Source of the DNA: CBDDEC01 sp965226785
Lineage (GTDB): Bacteria; Chloroflexota; Dehalococcoidia; UBA2979
Direction of reading: 5' to 3'
DNA length: 64,000 bases
NCBI GenBank assembly: GCA_965226785.1
Contig: CBDDEC010000004.1
Span: 1,178,001-1,242,000 of the forward strand
Both the position numbers and the translations under genes were made by a program. The stretch's first letter is position 1. Each line of letters starts with the position of its first letter. The notes below the pieces were generated by a model. That model saw nothing but the letters and a program-made list of their open reading frames with translations. It made no database searches and was not told the DNA's origin. Shown piece after piece: positions 51,224 through 59,847 of this stretch.

Positions 51224-52993
51224 TCAGTCCTCGTGATCGCGCCCGTATACCCGAACCTCTGGCGGCCAGGTGGTGATGGCGACGTCTCGGTAGTCAATCC
51301 GCGGCGCCTCATCCGTGCGGAACGCGAGTGAGTGTTTGAGATAGCGACCATCATCGCGCTCAGCGTAGTCCGTCCGCTGGTGCGAACCTCGCGATTCCTT
51401 TCGATCGAGCGCCGCGTGCGCCACCGCCTCGGCGATCTCAATCATGAACTCGAGCTCAAGGGCGGTCGTCAGCTCCGTGTTGAAGCTCAGGCTGCGATCG
51501 TCGAGGTGCACGCCCGCGAGGAAGCGCGCCTTGATCTCGGCTAGCTTCTCGGTCGTCGCCCGGATCGAGGCTTCGTCGCGATAGATGCCACAGCCGGCCT
51601 CCATCGTCTGTTGCAGTTCCGTGCGTAGCGTCGCGACCCGCTCGTTGCCGTCGTGGTTGTTGATGAACTGGCTCGAAATGCGCTCTTGCTCCGTCTGGGC
51701 CTGCGCGTCCAGGGCCTCCGAGTCGAAGTCGGGGTGTTCGCGCGCCCAGTTTGCTGCGTTGTGACCGGCGCGCGCGCCGAACACGAGCAGCTCCGTCAGC
51801 GAGTTGGAGCCGAGTCGATTCGCGCCGTTGATCGAAACGCATGCGCACTCGCCCGCGGCGTAGAGGCCGGGGAGCTCCGTGGCCGTTTCGATGTCCGTGT
51901 CGATCCCGCCCATCATGTAATGCACGACGGGCCGCACCGGGATCGGCTCGTGGACGGGGTCGACACCGCCGTAGTTCTTCGCCAGTTCGCGCACGAAGGG
52001 GATCTTGGACTCGATCGTTTTCTCGCCCAGGTGGCGCACGTCGAGATGCACGTAGCTGCCCAACGGCCCGTCGAAGACGTGGCCCCGCTGCTCCTCCTGG
52101 ATGAAGGCCTGCGACAGGCGGTCGCGGGGCCCAAGCTCCATCGCGCGGAGCTGTGGATGCCGCTCATCATCGACATCGAACGGTTCGCCGAGGTCGTAGT
52201 CCTTGAGGTAACGCTCACCCTCGGCGTTCAGCAGGATGCCGCCCTCGGCGCGGGCCGCCTCGGTGATGAGGATGCCGGTCCCCGGGAGGCCGGTCGGGTG
52301 GTACTGGACGAACTCCATGTCCTTCAGCGGCACGCCTGCCATGTAGGCCATGCCCATGCCATCGCCGGTCTTGATGGCGGCGTTGGTGGTGAACGGGAAG
52401 ATGCGGCCGCCACCGCCCGTGCAGATGATGACGGAGCGCCCTCGAATCGCACGTACCTGCCCGGTCAACAGTTCGATGGCCACGACGCCCTGGCAGCGAC
52501 CGTTCTCGACGAGCAGACGCGTGACGAACCACTCGTCGTAGCGCTTGATCGAGGTGTATTTGAGCGAGGTCTGGAAGAGCGTGTGCAGCATGTGGAAGCC
52601 GGTCTTGTCGGCGGCGAACCAGGTGCGCTCAATGCTCATGCCGCCGAACGGCCGCACGGCAACGCTGCCGTCTGGCTCCCGGCTCCAGGGGCAGCCCCAG
52701 TGCTCCAGCTGGATCATCTCGTTCGGGGCCTCGCGAACAAAGGCTTCGACGACATCCTGATCGGCGAGCCAGTCCGAGCCGGAGATGGTGTCGCGGAAGT
52801 GGTCCTCGAGGGAGTCGTCAGGCTTGATCACCGCGGCGGCGCCACCCTCTGCGGAGACCGTGTGGCTCCGCATCGGATAGACCTTCGAGACCATCGCGAT
52901 GTCGATGTCCGGGTGCGCTTCCGCGGCGGCAATCGCAGCGCGCAGTCCCGCGCCACCCCCGCCCACGATCACGATATCGTGCTCGTCTGCCAA
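51224..52993 (-). CDS. frdA: Fumarate reductase flavoprotein subunit FrdA
   Basis: 589 residues from TTG 52993 (GGGGGCGGG just upstream), giving the normal N-terminus ADEHDIVIVGGGGAGLRAA. The covalent-FAD His is in YPMRSHTVSAEGGAAAV. GMGMAYMAGVPLKDMEFVQYHPTGLPG, TMGG-type MMGGIDTDIETATELPG, GECACVSINGANRLGSNSLTEL and HMARKESRG-like DRKESRGSHQRTDY follow. The sequence tracks E. coli FrdA along its length, closer than to SdhA. It may run as fumarate reductase or, with menaquinone, in reverse. The frame opens up to 53173; those extra residues are not conserved. Confidence 0.95.
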   Translation of the reverse strand: MADEHDIVIVGGGGAGLRAAIAAAEAHPDIDIAMVSKVYPMRSHTVSAEGGAAAVIKPDDSLEDHFRDTISGSDWLADQDVVEAFVREAPNEMIQLEHWGCPWSREPDGSVAVRPFGGMSIERTWFAADKTGFHMLHTLFQTSLKYTSIKRYDEWFVTRLLVENGRCQGVVAIELLTGQVRAIRGRSVIICTGGGGRIFPFTTNAAIKTGDGMGMAYMAGVPLKDMEFVQYHPTGLPGTGILITEAARAEGGILLNAEGERYLKDYDLGEPFDVDDERHPQLRAMELGPRDRLSQAFIQEEQRGHVFDGPLGSYVHLDVRHLGEKTIESKIPFVRELAKNYGGVDPVHEPIPVRPVVHYMMGGIDTDIETATELPGLYAAGECACVSINGANRLGSNSLTELLVFGARAGHNAANWAREHPDFDSEALDAQAQTEQERISSQFINNHDGNERVATLRTELQQTMEAGCGIYRDEASIRATTEKLAEIKARFLAGVHLDDRSLSFNTELTTALELEFMIEIAEAVAHAALDRKESRGSHQRTDYAERDDGRYLKHSLAFRTDEAPRIDYRDVAITTWPPEVRVYGRDHED

Positions 52994-53038
52994 ACCCGCC
53001 CCCGTCGACGGCACCGCCGAGTACCCAACGATGCGCCA

Positions 53039-53044
53039 ATTATC
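53039..53044 (-). promoter_or_regulatory. Possible -10 of the frd operon
   Basis: GATAAT on the minus strand, about 45 bp before the frdA TTG, without a recognisable -35 at 16-18 bp. It is the best -10 candidate in the 230-bp gap upstream of frdA. No Fnr-like TTGAT-N4-ATCAA site is seen there. Confidence 0.3.
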
Positions 53045-53223
53045 GTCCGAGATCACCCGCGCAGACCCTACGCTGCGACTCACTAGCAGACAAGCAGCAA
53101 TGAGCCGGTGACAGCGTCGCAGCGGGATCGTCTGAATGAGCGCAAAACGGCGGCAGCGAAGGCTACAAATCACCTCTGTGTGGTGATGCTGCCGTCGGGA
53201 ACGGCGGAGTGACAGTCATCAGA

Positions 53224-53763
53224 TCACCCTGCGTACCCACGATCGCCGGGCATGGGTTGCACCTTGGTTCCGGCAGCAGCGAGGAACTGGCGGATCTGGG
53301 AGGCGTGCTCAAGAACGTGCAGCGGAAGGCCGCCGACGATCACCCCGTACAACATGCCGTGGTATCGATGGGCGCCAGGCAGTGGCCGGGCCGCCGCGTC
53401 TTCGGTGAGCGCGTCAAGCGTTTGGCGCGCCCTCCCGCGGCAGTAGTCGATGTAACCGAGGAGTTCGGCCTTGGTGAACATACGGTTCGGCGAGGCGTAG
53501 GTGTTCTCGTCGAAGGGAGGTGGCGGTTCCCACGGCTCGAACTCGGCGGTGAGGTCGTAGTCGAGGGTCAGCAGCGCGTGGTACGCCAGGAACCAGGGGG
53601 CTGAGCCGTGCAATCCCCCGTGCGGTGTCGGACCCGTGGGCGCCTCGTCCGGCCACAGGTCCGTCTCCCAGAGGTCATCGGGACAATCCGTCAGCGCCGC
53701 CTCCATCAGACGCAGTGCGTCCTCGAAGTTGCTGGCCATGCTCTGCACAAACGGATTCGCCAC
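53224..53763 (-). CDS. DinB-superfamily protein
   Basis: 179 residues of the DinB/YfiT four-helix type: NFEDALRLMEAALTDCPDDLW, the first metal His in FLAYHALLTLDYDL, and the C-terminal pair in LPLHVLEHASQIRQFLAAAG. The family comprises metal-dependent enzymes such as thiol-S-transferases, but most members are unassigned. GTG start; TATATC lies 6 nt upstream, similar to the leaderless genes although its last base departs from TAnnnT. Stand-alone on the minus strand between frdA and the alpha/beta hydrolase. Confidence 0.82.
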   Translation of the reverse strand: MANPFVQSMASNFEDALRLMEAALTDCPDDLWETDLWPDEAPTGPTPHGGLHGSAPWFLAYHALLTLDYDLTAEFEPWEPPPPFDENTYASPNRMFTKAELLGYIDYCRGRARQTLDALTEDAAARPLPGAHRYHGMLYGVIVGGLPLHVLEHASQIRQFLAAAGTKVQPMPGDRGYAG

Positions 53764-53824
53764 GTCTTAGATATAGCGCAGATCGAGCGACAGCACGGAT
53801 GACCTGACCTTGCTCGATCCTGTG

Positions 53825-54823
53825 CTAGCCCTGCGGCGCCTCGGCGCCGGTCAAGGCATCCTTCCAGAAGGCCGTCATCTCCACGCGAAACAGCTTCTCC
53901 TCACCTTCATGACTGCCGATGCGGGCGCCGACCTGGCCGTAGCCTGCCTTGAGTGCGTAGACCATCAAGTCGCGGTCGACCAGCTCCGGGTCGGGCTCGC
54001 TCTCCAGTGGGTGCACGAAGGCACCGTCGTCGGCGATGTAGGCCGTGGGTGCGGCGGGCGAGACCTTGGCTTCGTCGATGCGGGCGATCTCAGTGCCGCG
54101 ATCGAAGCTGTGCTGGGCACCACCGACGAGGCGCACGGTCGCGTCACCGCCAGTCAGGTTCACCGTGTGGCAGTACGCCTGGACCTGCATCGGCGAGCAC
54201 CACTCGTCGCGGTCGCCCATGAGCACATGCACGCGGGTCGAGCCGACGCGCGGATCACGGAACTGATGGCCGCACCAGGGGTAGGCCGCGCGCACCGAAT
54301 GCAGACCCACTCCAGCGCCGAGTACGACGTCGGCGAAGCGCCGCGTCGCCGCCATCAGGACGGCACTCCCGCCGCGGCTGTGTCCCTGGGCACCGATTCG
54401 ATTGGCGTCGACCTCGGGCCGCTCGGCGAGCACCCCCCACGCAGCGAGCACGTCGTACGCCGAGGCCGCGAAGGAGAACTGCGTCTGGTTGGCGACGGTC
54501 GAGCTGACGCTGCGCTCGCCAAAACTGTCGAGCACGAAGGCCGCGAAGCCCGACCGGGTCAGCGTCTCTGCGTGCATCAGATGCGCGTCGCCGACGCCGA
54601 GGCTTCCCGGCGCGACGATGACGGTCGGCAGGGAGACGGAGGGTCCGTCGGGTGGCACGAAGAGCTGCCCGTCGACGTTAAGCGTCGGCATATCCGCCGG
54701 CCGACTCAGGGCCTGGTAGTAGTTGAGCGGCGAGGCGGACGGCACCGTGAGGGGGAGACCCGCGGAGCCGTTGCCAAGCACCACCTGTCGATCGCGAAAG
54801 CGGGAGAGCGGAGTGTCGGTCAT
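53825..54823 (-). CDS. Dienelactone-hydrolase-like alpha/beta hydrolase
   Basis: 332 residues from ATG 54823 (AGGAGGG 7 nt upstream). After a 60-residue lead, LPTVIVAPGSLGVGD forms the oxyanion strand. The nucleophile elbow is IGAQGHSRGGSAVLMAA, the acid is in HVLMGDRDEWCSPMQV and the His in VGGAQHSFDRG. This is the dienelactone hydrolase/BAAT-like group; members hydrolyse esters or lactones. Neighbours (amine oxidase, N-demethylase-like protein, amidohydrolase, CoA-transferases) point to catabolism of an organic substrate that I cannot name. Confidence 0.87.
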   Translation of the reverse strand: MTDTPLSRFRDRQVVLGNGSAGLPLTVPSASPLNYYQALSRPADMPTLNVDGQLFVPPDGPSVSLPTVIVAPGSLGVGDAHLMHAETLTRSGFAAFVLDSFGERSVSSTVANQTQFSFAASAYDVLAAWGVLAERPEVDANRIGAQGHSRGGSAVLMAATRRFADVVLGAGVGLHSVRAAYPWCGHQFRDPRVGSTRVHVLMGDRDEWCSPMQVQAYCHTVNLTGGDATVRLVGGAQHSFDRGTEIARIDEAKVSPAAPTAYIADDGAFVHPLESEPDPELVDRDLMVYALKAGYGQVGARIGSHEGEEKLFRVEMTAFWKDALTGAEAPQG

Positions 54824-54914
54824 CGCCGGTCCCTCCTGGACGGGCGCGATTGTCTCACCCGTGTCGCTTGCTGGCCGGGAACATGTTGCCACCGGCGGCT
54901 CTGACTTCGACGAG

Positions 54915-56189
54915 CTAGCCAGTCCCGAGGATCTCCGCGGCCACACGCCGACCAGATTCGATCGCGCCATGCACAGTCGCGGGACGCGTCGGGTTCGTCG
55001 CTTCGCCGGCGAAGGAGAGCGCCCCGATCGGCGCGCCGAGGGCCGCACGAAGGCCGAGGCCGTGCGGCGGCATGCCCGAGTAGCCCATCAGCGTGTAGGG
55101 CTCCGCCCCCCAGGCGATGAAACGCCCGGCTTGGACCGCGCCTGTGAGCGATTCGCCGAGAATGTCAGAAAGCTGACGCGTGGCCTCCTCGATCGCCTCC
55201 GCCTCAGACATCGACTCGAACGAGGCGGCATCGCTGCCGCCGAAGAACGCCGTAAGCACCGGATCCTCATGGGGCTGACCCTGTCCGGGGCGCCACCACA
55301 GCTGCGTGTCGTGGGGCGCAAAGAGGAAGGTGAGGTCCGGTGGCCAGCGCACCCGGTCGAGGCGCAACACCACCTTGTTGATGTGCCCCGGCACGAGGCG
55401 GAGGATCGCGTCACGCTTCTCAGCGGGCAGCTCGGGGTCGAACTCGATTTGTCCGCGCTGGAGCACGCCAAGCGGGAGCGTGACGACGGCACGGTCGTAG
55501 CGCCGTACGGAGCCGCTCGTCTGCACCTCCACGCTGCGCTCGCTCCAGCGGACACGGGTGACCGGTGACTCGAGGCGGATGTCGAGGCCCGCGGCTGCGT
55601 CATGCATGAGCCGGCGGTAACCATCCAGGAGCCTCCAGTGCTGCAATCGGCCGTCCCCCGCGTACGTCGCTTCCTCGTGGCGGTAGATGCCAAGCTCGTC
55701 GAGGTCGGACGAGGAGCCCTGGGCGGTGATGTTCGCGATCATCGATCGCTCCTCGATGCCCAGCGGTGCTCCGAAGCGCTCCTCCCAGCCCTCGAGCAGC
55801 TGGTCGAGCGAAGCGTCGGGCCGGCCTGCGCTGACCCACTCTCGCCCGAGGCGGGCCAGCGCGCCGCAGAGTTCGGCGCCCACCGCTTCGCGGTACGCGT
55901 CGCCGTCGAGGAGTCGGCCATCGCGGACGAACCAGTTGGCGTAACTGTGCGCGTCGCCCGTGGTCGCGGCATCGAGTTCCCGTACCCAATCCCAGGTCGC
56001 GACCGATTCGCCGTGAATGAACTCGGCCCCTAGTTCGACAGGGTGCGAGGCGATCGAGTAATCGGTGTGCGCCCGACCGCCGATTCGGTCGCGCGCCTCG
56101 AAGATCGTGACCGTCGCGCCACCTGCCGCGAGTTCGCGCGCGACGCTGATGCCGGCAGCGCCAGCGCCAATGACCGCAACTGACGCCAT
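54915..56189 (-). CDS. FAD-dependent amine oxidase / oxidoreductase
   Basis: 424 residues of the flavin monoamine-oxidase family. The N-terminal dinucleotide site is VAVIGAGAAGISVARELAAGG with the FEARDRIGGRAHT motif, and VELGAEFIHG follows. The C-terminal FAD motif is GALSFAGEATNPTRPATVHGAIESGRRVAAEIL. The AVVTLPLGVLQRGQIEFDPELP stretch is typical of polyamine/monoamine oxidases and LSD1-like proteins. ATG 56189 is set by GAGGAGA 5 nt upstream. Substrate unknown; probably an amine. It is divergent from the DUF3445 gene by about 200 bp. Confidence 0.9.
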   Translation of the reverse strand: MASVAVIGAGAAGISVARELAAGGATVTIFEARDRIGGRAHTDYSIASHPVELGAEFIHGESVATWDWVRELDAATTGDAHSYANWFVRDGRLLDGDAYREAVGAELCGALARLGREWVSAGRPDASLDQLLEGWEERFGAPLGIEERSMIANITAQGSSSDLDELGIYRHEEATYAGDGRLQHWRLLDGYRRLMHDAAAGLDIRLESPVTRVRWSERSVEVQTSGSVRRYDRAVVTLPLGVLQRGQIEFDPELPAEKRDAILRLVPGHINKVVLRLDRVRWPPDLTFLFAPHDTQLWWRPGQGQPHEDPVLTAFFGGSDAASFESMSEAEAIEEATRQLSDILGESLTGAVQAGRFIAWGAEPYTLMGYSGMPPHGLGLRAALGAPIGALSFAGEATNPTRPATVHGAIESGRRVAAEILGTG

Positions 56190-56388
56190 CGTCTCTCCTC
56201 TTCCGCCCGGTGATTCCGATTCTGGCCGCGCCACCGTCGGCGCTGGGAGTGTCTCAGAATTGGCAAATGCCAAATCACCCTCGGGCGTCGGTCGATTACG
56301 CTTCTGCTCCCTGGTCGGAGGCTACCGCGCCCGAGTGGCTGGCTGTCACCGCTCCCGCGATCTGCGTCTCGCGCGTACGCGTAAGCTG

Positions 56389-57387
56389 ATGCTTCTGGTC
56401 CGTGGAACGGCTCAATGTCCAGTTCTCCTCAAGCAACTCAGGGAATTGCGCCACTTGCCCTCTCCCTTGCCACCGTTGCCCCACTACGCGCCGTTCAAGG
56501 CTGGCGACTTCCGCTGGGCGATGGGCTTGGAGCGGCTCGATCTTCGCCAGTGGATCGAGGTCGACGATCGCTCCCAGCTGGAGCTTGCCGAGAAGGAGCG
56601 GCTGCTCAACGAGCGGCACAGCGAAGTCTTCGACGCTCTGCCTGAATCTCACGCGGGCTCGGCGGAGGTCCTCGAATTACTCATCGACCACCTGCCGGCG
56701 CAGTTCCCGGACGTCTACGCTCGCGAGGACGATGCCATCGTGCATCTGGCTGCCGGGGGACGTCGGTGGCGGCTGGACGACGAAACGCTGCACCCGTTGG
56801 ACTTAGCGGGGCGGCTGGTCCAGGAAGATCTCTGCCTGATGCGCGAGGATGCCGAGAGCGGCCTCTATCGCCTCGTCGCAGCATCGCTGTGCTTCCCGAC
56901 CGGCTGGAACCTGGCTGACAAGATGGGGCACTCGCTCGGAACGATCCACGGGCCTATTCCCAACTACGACAGCCAGCTTGGACCAACCATGGACCGCTAT
57001 TTCGCTCGTATCACCGTCGAGCATCCGGTGTGGCGGCTGAACTGGAACCTGATGAGCAGCCCGGAGCTGTTCCTGCCGCGCGGGCACATCCTGCGTGGCG
57101 CGCGGGAGGAGATCACGCCAGACAACGCCGGCGATCGCCTCTGGCTTCGCGTGGAGCGGCAGACGTTACGGCGCCTCCCTCGAAGCCACGACATCCTGTT
57201 TACGATCCGGATCCACATGCGCCCGCTGCGGGATGTGCTGCATCGAGCCGGGGAAGTCGCTCGGCTGACGGCGGCCGTCCGCGCAGTGCCCCCCGAGGTG
57301 GCTCGCTACAAGGGGCTCGAGCCCGTACGCGACGCGCTGCTCGGCTGGCTGGCGCAGGCCGAGGCCGGCCCGATCTCTGCTAGCTGA
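56389..57387 (+). CDS. DUF3445 / heme-dependent oxidative N-demethylase-like protein
   Basis: 332 residues matching the DUF3445 (HdmA-like) family: PFKAGDFRWAMGLERLDLRQWIEVDD at the start, KERLLNERHSEVFDALP, QEDLCLMREDAESGLYRLVAASLCFPTGWNL, HGPIPNYDSQLGPTMDRYF, RLNWNL and ERQTLRRLPRSHDILFTIRIH. Characterised members are heme-dependent oxidative N-demethylases acting with flavin partners. ATG 56389 gives a basic N-terminus; an in-frame TTG nearer the domain is also possible. Divergent from the FAD amine oxidase, which could supply the matching flavin step; this pairing is inference. Confidence 0.85.
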   Translation: MLLVRGTAQCPVLLKQLRELRHLPSPLPPLPHYAPFKAGDFRWAMGLERLDLRQWIEVDDRSQLELAEKERLLNERHSEVFDALPESHAGSAEVLELLIDHLPAQFPDVYAREDDAIVHLAAGGRRWRLDDETLHPLDLAGRLVQEDLCLMREDAESGLYRLVAASLCFPTGWNLADKMGHSLGTIHGPIPNYDSQLGPTMDRYFARITVEHPVWRLNWNLMSSPELFLPRGHILRGAREEITPDNAGDRLWLRVERQTLRRLPRSHDILFTIRIHMRPLRDVLHRAGEVARLTAAVRAVPPEVARYKGLEPVRDALLGWLAQAEAGPISAS

Positions 57388-57450
57388 GTCCCCGCTATGG
57401 TCGGGCCACGACCAGGCCAGCGCTGATTGTGGCTCAGCCGCCTGAGGCCG

Positions 57451-57476
57451 CGGAGGCGGCGCGCTGGACGCCTCCG
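57451..57476. terminator. Hairpin between convergent genes
   Basis: Perfect 8-bp stem CGGAGGCG / CGCCTCCG with a 10-nt loop, in the 110-bp gap between the DUF3445 and amidohydrolase 3' ends. No T-tract on either side. Confidence 0.4.
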
Positions 57477-57497
57477 TCAGCCGTCCCTATCGCCCGG

Positions 57498-58409
57498 TCA
57501 GTCGATCTCGAATAGGCGTGCCGCGTTTCCGAAGAGCCACTTCTCCTTGACGGAGTCCTTCAGAGGCAGTGCCAGGTATGCATTCACCATCGCGGCGTAT
57601 GGCTCACCGAGTGTCGATGGCGACATCGCTACCAGCACCTTGTCCTGGATCAGGGTGTTGCCAAACTGCATGAGCATTTCCCACCCCGACCCGGCAACCC
57701 CAAAGTACTTTGGGTGATGGGCCGCCGTGTCCATGTAGAGGTTGGGGTGGCGACGAAGGAGCGCCACCAGCTCGTTCACCCATGGCCAGCCTCCGAGTCC
57801 AGCGATGATCGGTGTCTCCGGGAAGTCACCCGCGATTTGGTCGAGATGCTTAGGGTGTCCCAGGTCGTACGGACGATCCGTCGCGTAGTTCATCGTGGCG
57901 TAGATGCGGATCGGGAGCCCGAGTTCGGCGGCCTTCGCATAGAGCGGGTAGTAGCGTCGGTCACTCGCTGGGATCCGCTCCTCGAGCGGCTGCAGCATCA
58001 GTCCGCAGAGGTTGTCCTCGCGCACGAGACGCTCGAACTCGCGCACGCCGAGCATGCCGTCGAATGGGCTGATCCGCGCGAATCCCATGAATAGGTCGGG
58101 GCGCTCCCGCACGGCGGCGACCGTGATCGGATTTGGGTGCGACATGAAGGCCTTGACGACGTTCGAGGACTCGAGCTCATCGCAGAACTCGCTGAAGCTC
58201 GGACTGTCCGCACCGTCACTTGACCCGGTGTCTTGCCGCGCTCCAAAGATGTTTCGGTAGTTGTCGAAACCCCAGCCCTCCCGACGCTCAGGATCGCGCC
58301 CCATCCACGTCAGTCCCGAGCCCTCGGGATGCCGGGGCGGCGTGACGGAGCCCCACTGTTTGACCGCGGAGGTGGGGGCACTGCACTCGAGGTCGATCAC
58401 TCGGACCAT
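57498..58409 (-). CDS. Amidohydrolase_2 family metal-dependent hydrolase
   Basis: 303 residues from ATG 58409. A TIM-barrel amidohydrolase (PF04909-like): MVRVIDLECSAPT at the N-terminus, VKAFMSHPNPITVAAVRERPDLFMGFARISPFDG, GLMLQPLEERIPASDRRYYPLY, AELGLPIRIYATMNY, TPIIAGLGGWPWVNEL, HPNLYMDTAAHHPKY and the end KEKWLFGNAARLFEID. The metal-site His pattern is partly eroded: the N-terminal DxHxH is absent and the canonical YxSDWPH Asp region reads VAMSPSTLGEP, so catalysis may differ. The family includes decarboxylases (ACMSD-like). Divergent from the CoA-transferase gene. Confidence 0.82.
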   Translation of the reverse strand: MVRVIDLECSAPTSAVKQWGSVTPPRHPEGSGLTWMGRDPERREGWGFDNYRNIFGARQDTGSSDGADSPSFSEFCDELESSNVVKAFMSHPNPITVAAVRERPDLFMGFARISPFDGMLGVREFERLVREDNLCGLMLQPLEERIPASDRRYYPLYAKAAELGLPIRIYATMNYATDRPYDLGHPKHLDQIAGDFPETPIIAGLGGWPWVNELVALLRRHPNLYMDTAAHHPKYFGVAGSGWEMLMQFGNTLIQDKVLVAMSPSTLGEPYAAMVNAYLALPLKDSVKEKWLFGNAARLFEID

Positions 58410-58554
58410 GGGCCGTCCCGTCCTCCTGGCATGGGCTTCGCGGTCGAGTATCGCGCGATCTGACCCTCGCTGTGCACGACCCGCGAACGCGCTCTGCTGA
58501 GCCCGATGCTCAGTACACTGCGGCTGGCCCCAGGGCGGCGAGCCAGGACTCAGC

Positions 58555-59847
58555 ATGCGGCGTGGTAATCGGCTTCGAGTTGTCGAGCTGGGCAGCGGGA
58601 TCGCAGCGGCGTTCGCTGCCAGGCTCCTGGCCGACTTCGGCTCAGAGGTGATCAAGGTCGAGTCGCCCGACGGCGACCGTTCACGTCGCAGCGGTCCCTT
58701 CCGGGGCGACCACTCTGACCCTGAAGCCAGCGGTATGTATCTATACCTCAACCACGGAAAGCGCGGCGTTGTGCTCGACTGCGAGACCGCGGATGGCGCA
58801 GAGCGCCTCGGGCGTCTGCTAGTTGACGCGGACGTTGTCGTTGAAAACCTGGGAGCGGGAGCGTTCGCCCGCCTCGAAGGGCGACTGCCGTCCCTACCGA
58901 GCCGTCTGGTCGTTTGCTCGATCAGCCCGTACGGGCAGGACGGACCAAAGGCCAAATTACTGGGATCCGAGCTCAGCGCTTTCGCCTCGAGCGGCATGAT
59001 GTATATGACCGGGCTCGCCGACCGACCCCCGGTGAAGCAGGGGTTGCATCAGGCAGAGCATCTCGCCGGGGTGAACGCTGCGGCCGCTGCCCTGGCCGCC
59101 GTCAGACTGGCACGACACGAGGGCATCGGGCAGCGAATCGACGTTTCGCTGCAGGAGACGATCGCACTCACGGGCTTCCCCGCGCTCAACGTCTACACGC
59201 ACACCGGGGCGGTCGTGAAGCGCGCGCCATCGACGCTGGCACAGTTGATGACCTCGCAGGCGATGCGCGCGAGCGACGGTTGGGTGATGCCGTCAGACGC
59301 GGGCATCGACGTGTGGTGGGAGGCTTTCGCCGGATACCTCGACCGGCCGGAGCTACTCGAGGCCCCGTTCGACAGCTCCGCGGGGCGCCGGGCGAACCAC
59401 GCGGCTCTCGATCGGATCACGGGCGACGCGTTCGTGCAACGCACGAAGCATGACCTCTTCCACGCGGGGCAGGCGTTCGGCCTGACGATGAGCTCGATCC
59501 AGACGTCCGCGGAGATCGCAGCCTGCCCGCACCTCGAGGAGCGCGCGTTCTTCGTCGAACATGAGCAACCTGTCGCCGGTCGGGTGCGCATGCCCGGACC
59601 TGTGCCGATGATGTCCGGCGCCACTCCCCGCGATGGAACGCGATCCGCTCCCCGCCTCGGCGAGCACAACGCCGAGGTCTTCGGCGAGGAAGCGGATCAG
59701 CAAGTGCCCGCGCGCGCGGTGACGCCCGTGCACGGGGGAACCCCCAGGCCGACCGCTGGAGGGTGTTCGCATCCTCGAACTTGGCATGGTCTTCGTCCTG
59801 CCGCTGGCGATCACACCGCTTGCAGCCCTTGGCGCGGACGTGATTAA
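58555..59847 (+). CDS. Class III CoA-transferase (CaiB/BaiF), N-terminal half of a frameshifted two-domain gene
   Basis: The CaiB/BaiF domain runs from LRVVELGSGIAAAFAARLLADFGSEVIKVESPDGD through LNHGKRGVVLDCETADG, ENLGAGAFARLEG, CSISPYGQDGPKA and GIGQRIDVSLQETIAL to about residue 385. The catalytic Asp position normally found near RLVDVSL corresponds to QRIDVSL or an upstream Asp. After the linker VPARAVTPVHGG the frame turns into low-complexity sequence and ends at 59847, while a second CoA-transferase domain starts in another frame at 59756. One added base in the G5 or C5 run at 59734-59745 joins both into an 840-residue two-domain protein, a known architecture. Confidence 0.88.
   Translation: MRRGNRLRVVELGSGIAAAFAARLLADFGSEVIKVESPDGDRSRRSGPFRGDHSDPEASGMYLYLNHGKRGVVLDCETADGAERLGRLLVDADVVVENLGAGAFARLEGRLPSLPSRLVVCSISPYGQDGPKAKLLGSELSAFASSGMMYMTGLADRPPVKQGLHQAEHLAGVNAAAAALAAVRLARHEGIGQRIDVSLQETIALTGFPALNVYTHTGAVVKRAPSTLAQLMTSQAMRASDGWVMPSDAGIDVWWEAFAGYLDRPELLEAPFDSSAGRRANHAALDRITGDAFVQRTKHDLFHAGQAFGLTMSSIQTSAEIAACPHLEERAFFVEHEQPVAGRVRMPGPVPMMSGATPRDGTRSAPRLGEHNAEVFGEEADQQVPARAVTPVHGGTPRPTAGGCSHPRTWHGLRPAAGDHTACSPWRGRD

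Noticed and set aside
53776..54904. 364-codon plus-strand frame opposite the alpha/beta hydrolase
   Set aside because: No motifs and no ribosome site; the minus strand has a complete Ser-Asp-His hydrolase with AGGAGGG upstream.
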